Below are positions 22,720 to 31,913 of a stretch of 38,393 nucleotides of DNA, piece by piece; positions within the stretch are counted from its first letter, which is position 1; each line of letters starts with the position of its first letter. The notes beneath the pieces were generated by a model. It was given only the letters and a program-made list of their open reading frames with translations, searched no databases and was not told the DNA's origin. The position numbers and the translations under genes are program-made. This stretch comes from Candidatus Equimonas enterica (lineage in GTDB: Bacteria; Bacteroidota; Bacteroidia; Bacteroidales; Bacteroidaceae), in contig JAGHRU010000157.1 in NCBI GenBank assembly GCA_018066225.1, positions 1 to 38,393 on the forward strand, in the 5' to 3' direction.

Positions 22720-23876
22720 TCATAGAGGGCTTCTATTTGGGTTTGGAGTGCGCGGCCAGCGGCGGCGTAGTGGAAATGTGTGTGGCCCACTTCCCAGCCG
22801 CCTCGTCCTATGGCGTCGGCAGTGGCGCGGTCGTGGTAGAGCGTGCCCATCGCCGCGGCGAAGCCTTCCGGCGTATAGGGGCAGAGCCAGGCTGAGACGC
22901 GGTGGGTGAAGTAGTGGGGTATCTCGCCCGTGGCGTTGGTGATCATGGGGCGTCCCGTGGCGATGTATTCGGCTATCTTCTGCGAGAAGCGTGCCTTGTC
23001 TTGCAGATTGTCGGGGTCGAGCGGCACGATGAGTGCGACGGCTCTCTGGTAGATGTGTTGCAACTGGGCGTAGGGGATTTGGTGACGCAGCGTGATGTTG
23101 AGGCCACGTCCTGCGCGCTCTACGTAGGCTTTGCATTGGGCTATTTCACTGTCGTTGCCCACCACGATGAGCACGAGTTCGCTCTCCGTCGCTCCCGTCT
23201 GCGCCACAAACTGGCGGAAGGCATCGATGACGATGGTGCATCGCAGCAGATAGCCTGCGCCGCAGCAGTAGGCGAAGTGGTGGCCGACAGGCGCGGCATC
23301 GGTGGGCAGAGGCTGATAGTCGGCCAGCACGGGCAGCAGCATCGTGGGGCGGCGGAAACGCTCTGCCTTCTGGTCAAGGAAGTGGCTGATGGGCAGGATG
23401 AGATTGAGGCCGTAGCCGAAGGTCCGCAAACGCAGGTGTCGCTCCCACTGCTGCCCCTTGCTCCTAACGGGCATGGCGAGATACCACTCGTGGAAGAGGG
23501 CACTGCGGGTGTAGCCCAGCAGCCATGCCATAGCGACGATGGGCCAGAACAGTGGCACGATTTCGACCGTCATGATGAGATGATTGGGTGCGCCGCGCCT
23601 CTTGCAGGCTCGCAGCACGCGCCAGAGGCGCACGTGACCCGCGCAGAGCGTGCGCACCTTGCCTTTGCGGGGGAAGATGTGGTAGGGGATGCCTTGCGCC
23701 GACACGCCTGTCTGCACGTCCTGCTGCCCCTTCGTGCCTTGCAGGCCGTCGGTCATGGTGACCGTGCAGCCTGCTTCGCGCAGCCCCATAGCGATATACT
23801 CGCCCTTGGAGTTGTTGGCCGAGAAACGCAGAGGGTAGCCCTCCGACACCATGATGACTACATTGGGATGAGGCAT
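22716..23876 (-). CDS. Glycosyltransferase, GT4-like
   Basis: The 386-residue protein starts MPHPNVVIMVSEGYPLRFSA; the open frame extends 36 codons further upstream but that is acetyltransferase shadow. It has a GT-B layout: an N-terminal domain with GEYIAMGLREAGCTVTMTDG, a hydrophobic patch (IVAMAWLLGYTRSALF) that may contact the membrane, and a C-terminal domain with ELVLIVVGNDSEI. The donor region RFSQKIAEYIATGRPMITNATGEI is a divergent GT4 form lacking the EGFG motif. Substrate unknown. It is flanked by a 5'-truncated acetyltransferase on one side and an acetyltransferase tail on the other, which suggests recent insertion or exchange. Confidence 0.8.
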   Translation of the reverse strand: MPHPNVVIMVSEGYPLRFSANNSKGEYIAMGLREAGCTVTMTDGLQGTKGQQDVQTGVSAQGIPYHIFPRKGKVRTLCAGHVRLWRVLRACKRRGAPNHLIMTVEIVPLFWPIVAMAWLLGYTRSALFHEWYLAMPVRSKGQQWERHLRLRTFGYGLNLILPISHFLDQKAERFRRPTMLLPVLADYQPLPTDAAPVGHHFAYCCGAGYLLRCTIVIDAFRQFVAQTGATESELVLIVVGNDSEIAQCKAYVERAGRGLNITLRHQIPYAQLQHIYQRAVALIVPLDPDNLQDKARFSQKIAEYIATGRPMITNATGEIPHYFTHRVSAWLCPYTPEGFAAAMGTLYHDRATADAIGRGGWEVGHTHFHYAAAGRALQTQIEALYD

Positions 23877-23886
23877 AGAGAAATGG

Positions 23887-24180
23887 TTATAATGTCTTGA
23901 TGACACGGCAGGGGCAGCCACCTGCCACGACGCCTGCGGGGATGTCGTGGGTGACGATGCTGCCAGCAGCGATGACGCTGCCACGGCCGATGTGCACGCC
24001 TTTGAGCACCGTCACATCGCTACCCAGCCACACCGCGTCGTCGATGACTACGGGCTTGCTGTCGCCTGTGCGTGGATCGTCGGTGTGGAAGTCGCCGTCC
24101 ATAATCTTTGTGCCCGCCTCTACGCGTACATTGTTGCCAATGATGATGGCACGAAAAGCCACGATGCTCACGCGGCGCAC
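23887..24180 (-). CDS. Hexapeptide acetyltransferase, N-terminally truncated (97 aa)
   Basis: This left-handed beta-helix protein of the maltose/galactoside O-acetyltransferase type would acetylate a glycan or sugar nucleotide with acetyl-CoA. Seen are IIIGNNVRVEAGTKIMD, GDFHTDDP (with the catalytic-type His), VWLGSDVTVLKGVHIGRGSV and the terminal coil IPAGVVAGGCPCRVIKTL. Family members usually have about 180-210 residues; the N-terminal half, including the first coils, is missing. The only start is a GTG directly after the stop of the EEP gene, and an in-frame stop precedes it. It may be a 5'-truncated pseudogene or a minimal trimeric protein; the retained active-site coil leaves function open. 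A GT4 start follows 10 nt downstream. Confidence 0.6.
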   Translation of the reverse strand: MRRVSIVAFRAIIIGNNVRVEAGTKIMDGDFHTDDPRTGDSKPVVIDDAVWLGSDVTVLKGVHIGRGSVIAAGSIVTHDIPAGVVAGGCPCRVIKTL

Positions 24181-25236
24181 TCATCGCGTGAAATAACTCA
24201 CGATGGGGTAATGGTCGCTCCACCCTGGCGTGGGGTCGATGTGGGCGTTGCAGGGCTTCAAGGCGGGGGAGGCGAAGATGTAGTCGATGCGCACGGGCAT
24301 CGCGTTCTCGTGATAGGAGCGGCCGAGGCCTGCGCCCGTGGCGCGATAGGCATCGACGAGGCCCGTGCTGACCAGTCGGTAGCGCGGGTAGGAGATCGGC
24401 GTGCTGTTGAGGTCGCCACACACGATGACCTTGTGGCGCGGCATGAGGCGCGCGACGTAGTCGGCGATGGTGTCGGCCTGCCGCCCACGCTCGGGCGACG
24501 AGAGCGATATCTTGCGCATCAGGTGCTTGATATGCGCCGCTTCGGCCCAATGGCCTTTGCCTTCGCCCTGATGCACGATGTCGCCAAACTCCGTGCGCTC
24601 GCTGTCGCTGAACTGGTTGGAAGCCAAGTGGCAGTTCACCACGACGAGCGTGTCGCGGCTCGGCAGGGCTATCCACGCTGCGAAGGCCGAGTTGCCCGTG
24701 TCGCGGCGCAAGATGTCCTCGGTCTTGACGATGGGGTAGCGCGACGCAGTGAAGAGGTGGTTGCAGCCCGAGGGACCCGTCGCCCAGTGCGGGGTGCGGG
24801 CTCGGAGTGCAGGGGCTACCTCCTCCTTGTAGAGCGGCGCACGCAGGCTCGCCTCTTGCAGGCAGATGATGTCGCAGCCCGAGAAGGCGAGGTAGTGGAG
24901 CATATCGCTGCGGCCGTCGCTGCCGCCGAAGGCTTGGCAGTTGTAACTCATCACCTTGAGCGCACCCTCGGGGGCTTTGAAGGCGAGATGGACGGGGAAG
25001 TAGGTGCAAATGCTGCCCCCACAGGCTATTAAGCCTATCAGCGGCAGCCACACGCGGCGCGGGCAGAAGAGCAGCATCAGCAGCCCGAGAGAGAGGGTGG
25101 CGACCAGCATGATGGGGAAAGCGAGGCCTGCCAGCGTGGCCCACTGACACCACGTCGGGGGCACATAGACACTGGCAGCAGAGAGCCACAGCAGCACGAT
25201 GCTGACCACGCACAGGGCGGTGAGGAAATGCTTCAT
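24181..25236 (-). CDS. Membrane-anchored endonuclease/exonuclease/phosphatase (EEP) family protein
   Basis: The 351-residue protein has three hydrophobic segments in the first 80 residues (about 5-23, 33-57 and 62-80) and then an EEP hydrolase domain. The domain motifs are VMSYNCQAF (95-103), LQEAS with Glu128, NCHLASNQ with His203, CGDLNSTP (273-280) and SDHYPIV (340-346). These are the metal-binding and catalytic residues of the DNase I/phosphatase fold. Bacteroidetes have many such membrane-anchored EEP proteins of unknown substrate. It sits between rhomboid (10 nt upstream) and the truncated acetyltransferase, on the same strand. A phosphodiesterase or lipid phosphatase role is possible; nuclease activity is not implied. 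Confidence 0.9.
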   Translation of the reverse strand: MKHFLTALCVVSIVLLWLSAASVYVPPTWCQWATLAGLAFPIMLVATLSLGLLMLLFCPRRVWLPLIGLIACGGSICTYFPVHLAFKAPEGALKVMSYNCQAFGGSDGRSDMLHYLAFSGCDIICLQEASLRAPLYKEEVAPALRARTPHWATGPSGCNHLFTASRYPIVKTEDILRRDTGNSAFAAWIALPSRDTLVVVNCHLASNQFSDSERTEFGDIVHQGEGKGHWAEAAHIKHLMRKISLSSPERGRQADTIADYVARLMPRHKVIVCGDLNSTPISYPRYRLVSTGLVDAYRATGAGLGRSYHENAMPVRIDYIFASPALKPCNAHIDPTPGWSDHYPIVSYFTR

Positions 25237-25246
25237 AGGCCGTCCG

Positions 25247-26239
25247 TCAGCGTTTACTGTTGTTGAAGAGATACTCCTTCTCCTCCTGCGTCAGCCCAGC
25301 GTAGCCCGAGCGGCGTATCTTGTCGAGTATCTCGTCTATGCGGCGCTCGCGCTCCGACTTCTGGGCGTTGTAGCGGTGGTCGGGATTGGGGTCGCGCGGC
25401 GGCTCGGGCTTCTCCTCGGTCACGTCCTCGTAGGCGGCGTAGCCATCGCCACCCTCGTGGTAGCGGCGCGAGCGGAAGAGCCCTTCTGTCCACTGCCGTA
25501 TGCGCTGCATGAGCGTCACGCGCTGCCGTGGCCCTGTGTAGTGCTGCCAGCCACGGAAGGGATTGTTATGCTGCTGCCAGGCCTTCCGCCAGTGACGGAT
25601 GAGCAGCCAGCCGAAGAACATGCCGCCGAGATGGGCGAAGTGCGCCACGTTGCCATTGGAGGCAAAGGCCGAGAAGAGCTCGATGAGGCCATAGCCCCAC
25701 ACGAAGTACTTGGCTTTCATCGGTATAGGCGGTATGATGAGCATGATGCGGTGCTCGGGGAAGGTCATGCCGAAGGCTAATAGGATGCCGAAGCACGCGC
25801 CGCTGGCACCGATGGTGGTCCACATGGGCAGCGAGAGAAACTCGCCGAGCGTGGCCATGCCGTAGCCCACGAAGTTGATGGGCACACCCGTGGGCAGCGC
25901 GCCGAGCCCGAGGTAGAAGTACTCACCCGTCTGCCACAGCCACTGACACAGCGCTGCACCTACGCCGCAGACCAGATAGTAGGTCAGATAGCGGCGCGCC
26001 GTCATGGTCTGCTCGATGATGCTGCCAAACATCCAGAGCGAGAACATATTGAAGAACAAATGACTGAAACTCCCGTGGAGAAACATATAGGTCAGCGGCT
26101 GCCAGAGAGCGAAATCGTCGGCCAGGTAGAAGTGAAGGCCGAAGATTGCCGTGAGGTCTATGCCGCGGCCGTCGCAGACGAGTTGCAGCATATAGACGAT
26201 GACGTTGATGATGAGCAGGTTGCGGGTGATGGGACGCAT
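25247..26239 (-). CDS. Rhomboid family intramembrane serine protease
   Basis: Rhomboids cleave membrane proteins within the bilayer. The 330-residue protein has six or so helices between residues 5 and 215 and the catalytic pair Ser146 in GASGA and His203 in FAHLGGMFFGW. HGSFSHLFFNMFSLWMFG near 55-72 is the conserved helix-2 His/Asn region. A hydrophilic C-terminal tail of about 110 residues follows, ending DEILDKIRRSGYAGLTQEE, the tail motif often found on Bacteroidetes rhomboids. It lies 46 nt after mutS and 10 nt before the EEP gene. Its substrate is unknown. Confidence 0.93.
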   Translation of the reverse strand: MRPITRNLLIINVIVYMLQLVCDGRGIDLTAIFGLHFYLADDFALWQPLTYMFLHGSFSHLFFNMFSLWMFGSIIEQTMTARRYLTYYLVCGVGAALCQWLWQTGEYFYLGLGALPTGVPINFVGYGMATLGEFLSLPMWTTIGASGACFGILLAFGMTFPEHRIMLIIPPIPMKAKYFVWGYGLIELFSAFASNGNVAHFAHLGGMFFGWLLIRHWRKAWQQHNNPFRGWQHYTGPRQRVTLMQRIRQWTEGLFRSRRYHEGGDGYAAYEDVTEEKPEPPRDPNPDHRYNAQKSERERRIDEILDKIRRSGYAGLTQEEKEYLFNNSKR

Positions 26240-26285
26240 AAGCAGTTGCGGAGTGAGGAGTGGGGTTAAGGGGAAAGTGGTCGGC

Positions 26286-28898
26286 TTACTTGCCGGTGAG
26301 GATATGCTTGATGTCGTGGAGCTTGTTGAGGGCTTCCACGGGGGTGAGATGGTCGATGTCGAGGTGGAGGATTTCGTCGCGGATTTGCGTGAGCACGGGG
26401 TCGTCGAGCTGGAAGAACGAGAGTTGCTGCGCAGGACGCTGCTCGCCTATCTGCTCGGTGTCGATATGCCCTATGCTGCCTTTGTCGGCCGAGGCTTCGA
26501 GCCGCGCAAGTACGCTCTCGGCACGCGCCACGATGGCTGGCGGCATGCCTGCCATGCGCGCCACATGGATGCCAAAGGAGTGCGCCGAGCCGCCCGGCAG
26601 GAGTTTGCGCAGGAAGACGATGTGGCGATCGACCTCGCGCACCGACACATGGTAGGCATGGATGCGGGGATAGAGCCGCGCCGTCTCGCTCAACTCGTGG
26701 TAGTGGGTGGCGAAGAGGGTGCGCGGGTGTGCCGCGGCGTTCTCGTGGAGTTGCTCCACGATGCTCCACGCTATGGAGATGCCGTCGTAGGTCGAAGTGC
26801 CGCGGCCGAGTTCGTCGAAGAGCACGAGCGAGCGCATGGTCAGCGCGTTCATGATGTTAGCGGCCTCCGTCATTTCCACCATGAAGGTACTCTCGCCGAG
26901 GCTGATGTTGTCGCTCGCTCCGACGCGGGTGAAGATCTTATCCACGATGCCGATGCGTGCCGACTCGGCAGGCACGAAGGAGCCCATCTGCGCCATGAGC
27001 GTGATGAGTGCCGTCTGGCGCAACAGCGCCGACTTACCCGCCATGTTGGGGCCCGTAACGATGATGATTTGCTGCCCGTCGGCATCGAGCAGCACGTCGT
27101 TGGCCACGTATTCTTCGCCCGAGGGCATCAGCGTCTCGATGACGGGGTGGCGGCCTTGGCGGATGTCGATGACGAGGCTGTCGTCGATGACGGGGCGCAC
27201 ATAGTGGTGCTCACGCGCTGTGAGGGCGAGGGCGTGGTAGCAGTCGAGCGTGGCGAGCGCCGTAGCATTGGCTTGCAACTGGGGGATGCAGGCTGCCGCT
27301 GCCGCCACGAGGTCGTGGTAGAGGCGTGCTTCGAGGATTTCTATCTTCTCGCCCGCGGTGAGTATCTTGTCCTCATACTGCTTGAGTTCCTCCGTGATGT
27401 AGCGCTCGGCGTTGGCCAAGGTCTGCTTGCGCACCCAAGCTTGCGGCACGAGGTCGCGGTGGGTATTGCGTACCTCTATATAATAGCCGAAGACATTGAT
27501 GTAGCCTATCTTGAGCGACGGTATGCCGGTCTCGCGGCTCTCGCGCTCCTGTATGGTGAGCAGGTAGTCCTTGCCCGAGGTCTGGATGTGGCGCAGGTCG
27601 TCAAGCTCTGCGCTCACGCCCTCGGCGATGACGCCGCCCCGTTGCAACTGCAAGGGCGGATCGGGCAACAGACTTCGGCAGATGCGTGTGCGTAGTTCTG
27701 TGCAGTTGTCGAGCCGCTCACCGATGCGCCGTATGCTCTCTGTCGTGGCATGGACGCAGGCATTCTTGATGACGACTATCTTCTCCAGCGCGATGCGCAG
27801 GGCCTGCATCTCGCGTGGGTTGATGCGTCCTGTCGCCACCTTGGAGACAATGCGCTCGAGGTCGCCGATGTGGCCAAGCTCCATGTCGGCGAGTTCGGCG
27901 AACTCTGGCTCACGAAAGAAGTATTCCACGCTGTCGTGACGCTCGCCTATCTCGGCCACGCTGCGCAGCGGGAAGAGCATCCAGCGGCTGAGCATGCGCG
28001 CCCCCATCGGCGTGACGGTGCGGTCCATCACGCGCAGCAGCGGTGTGCCGTCGGGGTCGGAGGTGGCGAGAAGTTCGAGGTTGCGTATGGTGAAGCGGTC
28101 GAGGCGCACATAGCGTTCCTGCTCGATGCGGCTGAGGCGTGTGATGTGGCCTATCTCGGTGTGCTGCGTCATCTCGAGATAGGTGAGGATGGCGCCTGCG
28201 GCTGTCGTGGCATCGGTGAGATGCTCCACGCCAAAGCCTTTGAGCGTCCGCACCCCGAAGTGCTTGAGCACCCGCTCACGCGCCGAGGTGGCGTTGAAGG
28301 CCCAGTCTTCCAGTTCGAAGACGAAGGTGCGGCAAGTGAAGGTGCTGGTCAGCCGCTGACGCTCTCCACGCACGCACAGCACCTCCTTGGGGGCGAAGGT
28401 GGCCAAGAGTTTGTCCAGATATTCGGGCGTGCCCTCTGCCACGAGGAACTCGCCCGTAGAGATGTCGAGCAGCGACAGGCCGAGGGCTTTGCTGCCGAAA
28501 TGGACGGCGGCGAGGAAGTTGTTTTCCCGCGTCTGGAGCACGCCGTCGGTCAATGCCACTCCCGGGGTGACGAGTTCGGTGATGCCGCGCTTGACGAGTT
28601 TCTTCGTCAGTTTAGGGTCTTCCAGTTGGTCGCAGATGGCCACGCGGTAGCCTGCGCGGATGAGTCGCGGCAGGTAGTTGTCCAGAGCGTGATGGGGGAA
28701 GCCTGCCATCTCGGTGTGCTCTGCCGTCGAGCCCTTCTGGTTGCGCCGCGTCAGGGTGATGCCCAGCACACGGGAGGCGGTGACGGCATCTTCGCAGTAG
28801 GTTTCGTAGAAATCGCCGCAGCGAAACAGCAGCACGGCATCAGGGTTCTTGGCCTTGAGGTCGTGGAATTGCTGCATCATAGGAGTGAGTTGAGCCAT
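26286..28898 (-). CDS. mutS: DNA mismatch repair protein MutS
   Basis: MutS recognises mismatches and small loops in DNA and recruits MutL with ATP. The 870-residue protein is of standard length. The mismatch-probing motif is [10 protein letters not shown] near residues 25-34. The ATPase shows Walker [10 protein letters not shown] with Lys622, Walker B/signature [13 protein letters not shown] with Asp695 and Glu696, and the conserved [10 protein letters not shown] nearby. The N-terminal connector and lever domains are intact and no frameshift is evident, so mismatch repair is expected to be functional. It is 14 nt after the SpoU methyltransferase gene, in the long minus-strand run. Confidence 0.98.
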   Translation of the reverse strand: MAQLTPMMQQFHDLKAKNPDAVLLFRCGDFYETYCEDAVTASRVLGITLTRRNQKGSTAEHTEMAGFPHHALDNYLPRLIRAGYRVAICDQLEDPKLTKKLVKRGITELVTPGVALTDGVLQTRENNFLAAVHFGSKALGLSLLDISTGEFLVAEGTPEYLDKLLATFAPKEVLCVRGERQRLTSTFTCRTFVFELEDWAFNATSARERVLKHFGVRTLKGFGVEHLTDATTAAGAILTYLEMTQHTEIGHITRLSRIEQERYVRLDRFTIRNLELLATSDPDGTPLLRVMDRTVTPMGARMLSRWMLFPLRSVAEIGERHDSVEYFFREPEFAELADMELGHIGDLERIVSKVATGRINPREMQALRIALEKIVVIKNACVHATTESIRRIGERLDNCTELRTRICRSLLPDPPLQLQRGGVIAEGVSAELDDLRHIQTSGKDYLLTIQERESRETGIPSLKIGYINVFGYYIEVRNTHRDLVPQAWVRKQTLANAERYITEELKQYEDKILTAGEKIEILEARLYHDLVAAAAACIPQLQANATALATLDCYHALALTAREHHYVRPVIDDSLVIDIRQGRHPVIETLMPSGEEYVANDVLLDADGQQIIIVTGPNMAGKSALLRQTALITLMAQMGSFVPAESARIGIVDKIFTRVGASDNISLGESTFMVEMTEAANIMNALTMRSLVLFDELGRGTSTYDGISIAWSIVEQLHENAAAHPRTLFATHYHELSETARLYPRIHAYHVSVREVDRHIVFLRKLLPGGSAHSFGIHVARMAGMPPAIVARAESVLARLEASADKGSIGHIDTEQIGEQRPAQQLSFFQLDDPVLTQIRDEILHLDIDHLTPVEALNKLHDIKHILTGK

Positions 28899-28912
28899 AC
28901 GGATAACGGGGT

Positions 28913-29455
28913 TTAGGGTGTGGTCAGTGCGGCATGCCCTTTGGTGGCTTGCCAGAGTACGATGCCAGCGGTGACGCTGACGTTGAGCGAGTGTTTCGTG
29001 CCGTATTGCGGTATTTCGAGCGCAAAATCGGCCGTATCCACCACGGCTTGCTGCACGCCTTTGACTTCATTGCCAAGGACGAAGGCATAGCGTCGCTGCT
29101 GCTCGGGCTGCCACGAGGTGAGATCGGTGCTGCCGCTCACCTGCTCTATGGCCACGATGGTGTAGCCTTCGCTGCGCAGCGCGGCCACGGCTTCGAGCGT
29201 GTCGGCATAGTAGCGCCACGCCACGACGTCCTCAGCGCCGAGGGCCGTCTTGTGGATTTCGGCCGATGGCGGACAGGCCGTGATGCCACACAGCGCGATG
29301 CCTGCACAGCGAAAGGCGTCGGCCGTGCGAAACACGCTGCCTACATTGTGCAGCGAGCGCACATTGTCGAGCACCATCACTACGGGCACCTTGGGCAGGC
29401 TGCGGTAGGTGGCCGCATCGACGCGCTGCATCTCTTCTATGGTGAGTTTGTGCAT
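28913..29455 (-). CDS. SpoU/TrmH-family RNA 2'-O-methyltransferase
   Basis: This SPOUT methyltransferase moves a methyl group from S-adenosylmethionine to a ribose 2'-OH in tRNA or rRNA. The 180-residue protein has the three family motifs: [18 protein letters not shown] (31-48), LGNEVKGVQ (near 127-135) and [20 protein letters not shown] (near 148-167), which form the trefoil-knot cofactor site. It lacks an extra N-terminal RNA-binding domain, like the shorter TrmH-type proteins. The exact nucleotide modified cannot be deduced. It is 15 nt after sufE and 14 nt before mutS. Confidence 0.92.
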   Translation of the reverse strand: MHKLTIEEMQRVDAATYRSLPKVPVVMVLDNVRSLHNVGSVFRTADAFRCAGIALCGITACPPSAEIHKTALGAEDVVAWRYYADTLEAVAALRSEGYTIVAIEQVSGSTDLTSWQPEQQRRYAFVLGNEVKGVQQAVVDTADFALEIPQYGTKHSLNVSVTAGIVLWQATKGHAALTTP

Positions 29456-29470
29456 CGTGGGCAGAGGGGG

Positions 29471-29896
29471 TTAGGCTTGTGCCGCCTTCATGGCGACGGC
29501 ATAGTAGCGCATTTGCTTTATCATGGCCAGCAGGCCGTTGCTGCGTGTGGGCGAGAGATGCTCCGTGAGGCCGATGTCGTGGATAAAGTGCAGGTCGGCA
29601 TCGAGTATCTCTTCGGGGGTGTGGCCGCTGACGACGCGGATAAGCAGGGCGATGATGCCCTTGACGATGAGCGCGTCGCTCTCGGCGCGGAAGGTGAGCG
29701 TGCCATCGTCTTCACGGTGGCAGGTGAGCCATACGCGGCTCTGGCAGCCGTCGATGAGGTTGTCTGCCGTCTTGTCGCTATCGGGCAGGGGTGTCTGCTC
29801 CTGTCCCAGGTCGATGAGCAGCTGGTAGCGGTCCATCCAGTCTTCTATCTCGGCAAACTCTTCGATGACGGCGCGCTGTTGTTGTTCTATGGTCAT
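29471..29896 (-). CDS. sufE: SufE-family cysteine desulfuration protein
   Basis: SufE accepts persulfide sulfur from the SufS cysteine desulfurase and passes it to the SUF Fe-S assembly scaffold in the cytosol. The 141-residue protein has the expected length and the active-site cysteine Cys51 in LIDGCQSRVW. The flanking DLGQEQTPLP and SGHTPEEIL blocks are also family features. The rest of the SUF operon is not here, so sufE stands apart from its partners, as in some other Bacteroidales. It is 22 nt after the glutaminyl-cyclase-like gene and probably cotranscribed. Confidence 0.94.
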   Translation of the reverse strand: MTIEQQQRAVIEEFAEIEDWMDRYQLLIDLGQEQTPLPDSDKTADNLIDGCQSRVWLTCHREDDGTLTFRAESDALIVKGIIALLIRVVSGHTPEEILDADLHFIHDIGLTEHLSPTRSNGLLAMIKQMRYYAVAMKAAQA

Positions 29897-29918
29897 GGTG
29901 TGAATGTGCTTGGTGATA

Positions 29919-30884
29919 TTACTCTTGACTCAGGAGTTGCAGCAAGGTCTGTCCTACGGCTTGCAGCGTAGCGGGGTCGATGGCTTCCACGGTGTCGTGG
30001 GTGGTGTGCCATGTCGGGCCGAAGGCAGGCTCACTGTCGTAGCAGGGGATGACGTCCACCGTCGGTATGCGTGCTATCTCGTTCATCGGCACATGGTCGT
30101 CGGTAATCCATCCGCCGTCGGTGGTGGGGAAGTAGTCGGCTGCGCCAGCGGTGCGGGCAGCGTCCCAGAGGCGTGCCACGATGTCCGAGGCGTACTTCAT
30201 GGAGTAGCCCTCATACTTAAAGCGGGCGTCGCGTCCACCCACCATGTCGAGCAGCACGCCGTAGCGGGCATTGTAGTCGGCCTTGTGGGGCGTACCGCTC
30301 CAGTAGGTGGAGCCCATACACCAGTCGCTGCCGTCGCCCGGACCTTTGCCCTCTGGAGCGCCGTAGTCTTCGAGGTCGAAGCAGATGAAGTCGATGCCCA
30401 CTGCGGGGTTGAGCGTTGCCGCGAGGCGTGCTATCTCGAGCATCACGGCCACGCCCGAAGCCCCATCGTTGGCGGCCATAACAGGCAGGTCGTGCTTTGT
30501 GGCATCGGGGTCGGCGTCAGCCCACGGACGGCTGTCCCAGTGGGCGCAGATGATGACGCGGTCGGTCATTTCGGGGCGGTACGACGCTATGATGTTGCGG
30601 CAGGTGAAGGTCTTGCCGTCCCACGCTGCGAGCGGAGCGGTCTGCTCGGTGACGGTGAGGCCAAAGGCTTTGAATTGCTGCGCGATGTAGTCGCCGCAGC
30701 GCTGGTGGGCAGTGCTGCCCGGAAGGCGAGGCCCGAAGTCGCATTGCGCCTTGACATAGGCGAAGGCACTGTCGGCAGAGAAGGCCACGCGGCAAGTGTC
30801 GGTGGCAGGGGTGTCGGAGGTGGTCTTGTTGCTGCCGCAGGCCGTGAAGAGGGCAAGACAGGCGGCAAGGAGTAGATGTCTCAT
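29919..30884 (-). CDS. M28-family lipoprotein, type II glutaminyl cyclase-like
   Basis: The 321-residue protein opens MRHLLLAACLALFTACGSN, a lipoprotein signal with Cys16. The zinc-hydrolase fold shows CAHWDSRPWADADPD (His115), AANDGASGVAVMLEIARL (Asp140), CFDLEDYG (Glu172), LLDMVGG (Asp214) and TWHTTHDT (His296). This arrangement matches M28 peptidases, and especially the periplasmic glutaminyl cyclases of oral Bacteroidetes (Porphyromonas, Prevotella, Tannerella), which turn N-terminal Gln of exported proteins into pyroglutamate. Aminopeptidase activity cannot be ruled out from sequence alone. It lies between pdxB and sufE with gaps of about 20 nt. It could act on Gln-start proteins released by signal peptidase I, such as the DUF3108 protein nearby. 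Confidence 0.85.
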   Translation of the reverse strand: MRHLLLAACLALFTACGSNKTTSDTPATDTCRVAFSADSAFAYVKAQCDFGPRLPGSTAHQRCGDYIAQQFKAFGLTVTEQTAPLAAWDGKTFTCRNIIASYRPEMTDRVIICAHWDSRPWADADPDATKHDLPVMAANDGASGVAVMLEIARLAATLNPAVGIDFICFDLEDYGAPEGKGPGDGSDWCMGSTYWSGTPHKADYNARYGVLLDMVGGRDARFKYEGYSMKYASDIVARLWDAARTAGAADYFPTTDGGWITDDHVPMNEIARIPTVDVIPCYDSEPAFGPTWHTTHDTVEAIDPATLQAVGQTLLQLLSQE

Positions 30885-30904
30885 GCTGATGGGTGGTTGA
30901 TAAA

Positions 30905-31888
30905 TTATAGGGTAAGCGGCGTCTCTTCCCAGCGTAGAGGGTAGTGGGCGCGCAGGGTTTCAAAGGCTGCGGGGTCGCGGCGCAGGGCAGCGTCGTCCGA
31001 GAGCGGGTCGTAGCGATAGCCCGTAGGCATCGGCGGCGGCGCGATGTGGCTCACGTCGAGTGGCACGCCCAAGTGTCTGGCCACGGCAGCGAGCGCCATG
31101 CGTGTGGCGACGGCCTTGCCATTGGCGCTGTAACCTGCGATATGCGGTGTGGCGATGGCAGCGGCTTGCAGAAGGCTCGGCGCGATGTGCGGCTCGTCTT
31201 CCCATGTGTCGATGACGGCCGCGCTGACGATGCCCGCTGCTATGGCCGCTTCCACGGCAGGCGTATCCATACATGCGCCACGGGCGGCATTGACGAATAT
31301 CGGCCGACGGCTGCCCTCAGCGATGCAAGCGAAGAAGTCGTCGGAGGCCATGTGGTAGGTGGGGTGGTCGCCGCTGTGCGTCAGGGGGGTGTGCAGCGTG
31401 ATGACGTCGCTCAGGGTCAGCACTTCGCCGAGCGTGGCCGTGGCATCTGCCTTGTAGGGGTCGTAGGCCAGGATGCGCCAGCCCTCGGCGCGGAAACGCT
31501 GCGCCACGGCTGTGCCGACATGCCCCAGACCGATGATGCCGAGCGTAGCAGGCGCTGCCGTCGGCCGCGTGGCAGCGACGGCAGCGGCCACATACTGCGC
31601 CACGGACGAGGCGTTGCAGTCTGGGCAGTTGGTCCAGCCTATGCCGTGGGCTTCGAGCCATGCGGTGTCGAGGTGGTCGAAACCGATGGTGGCGGTAGCG
31701 ACGAAGCCGACGCGGCTGCCAGCGAGCAGTGCGCCATCGACCTTGGTGCGGGTACGTACGATGAGGGCATCGGCATGGCGCACATGCTCGCGCCGTATCT
31801 CGCGCCCCGGCAGATAGGTACACTCGCCGAGCCTTTCGGCCACGGAGCGGATGTAGGGTATGGCGTCGTCGATGATGAGGTGTGGCAT
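30905..31888 (-). CDS. pdxB: 4-phosphoerythronate dehydrogenase
   Basis: PdxB oxidises 4-phosphoerythronate in the DXP-dependent route to pyridoxal 5'-phosphate. The 327-residue protein belongs to the D-isomer-specific 2-hydroxyacid dehydrogenases: ATATIGFDHLDTAWL near 63-77, NCPDCNASSVAQYV near 87-100, the NAD-binding IIGLGHVGTAV (about 117-127), NAARGACMDT with the substrate Arg, and the Glu/His blocks DTWEDEP and TPHIAGYS. The N-terminal IIDDAIPYI and the short C-terminal dimerisation extension favour PdxB over other members. It is 20 nt upstream of the glutaminyl-cyclase-like gene and 25 nt after the DUF3108 gene. Confidence 0.93.
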   Translation of the reverse strand: MPHLIIDDAIPYIRSVAERLGECTYLPGREIRREHVRHADALIVRTRTKVDGALLAGSRVGFVATATIGFDHLDTAWLEAHGIGWTNCPDCNASSVAQYVAAAVAATRPTAAPATLGIIGLGHVGTAVAQRFRAEGWRILAYDPYKADATATLGEVLTLSDVITLHTPLTHSGDHPTYHMASDDFFACIAEGSRRPIFVNAARGACMDTPAVEAAIAAGIVSAAVIDTWEDEPHIAPSLLQAAAIATPHIAGYSANGKAVATRMALAAVARHLGVPLDVSHIAPPPMPTGYRYDPLSDDAALRRDPAAFETLRAHYPLRWEETPLTL

Positions 31889-31913
31889 CGTGTGGTGGCT
31901 TGTCTATGGTGGG

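Noticed and set aside
23877-23984. 36-codon N-terminal extension of the GT4 at 22716
   Set aside because: It overlaps the acetyltransferase reading frame and is low-complexity Ala/Ser; the start MPHPNVVIM at 23876 fits the fold.
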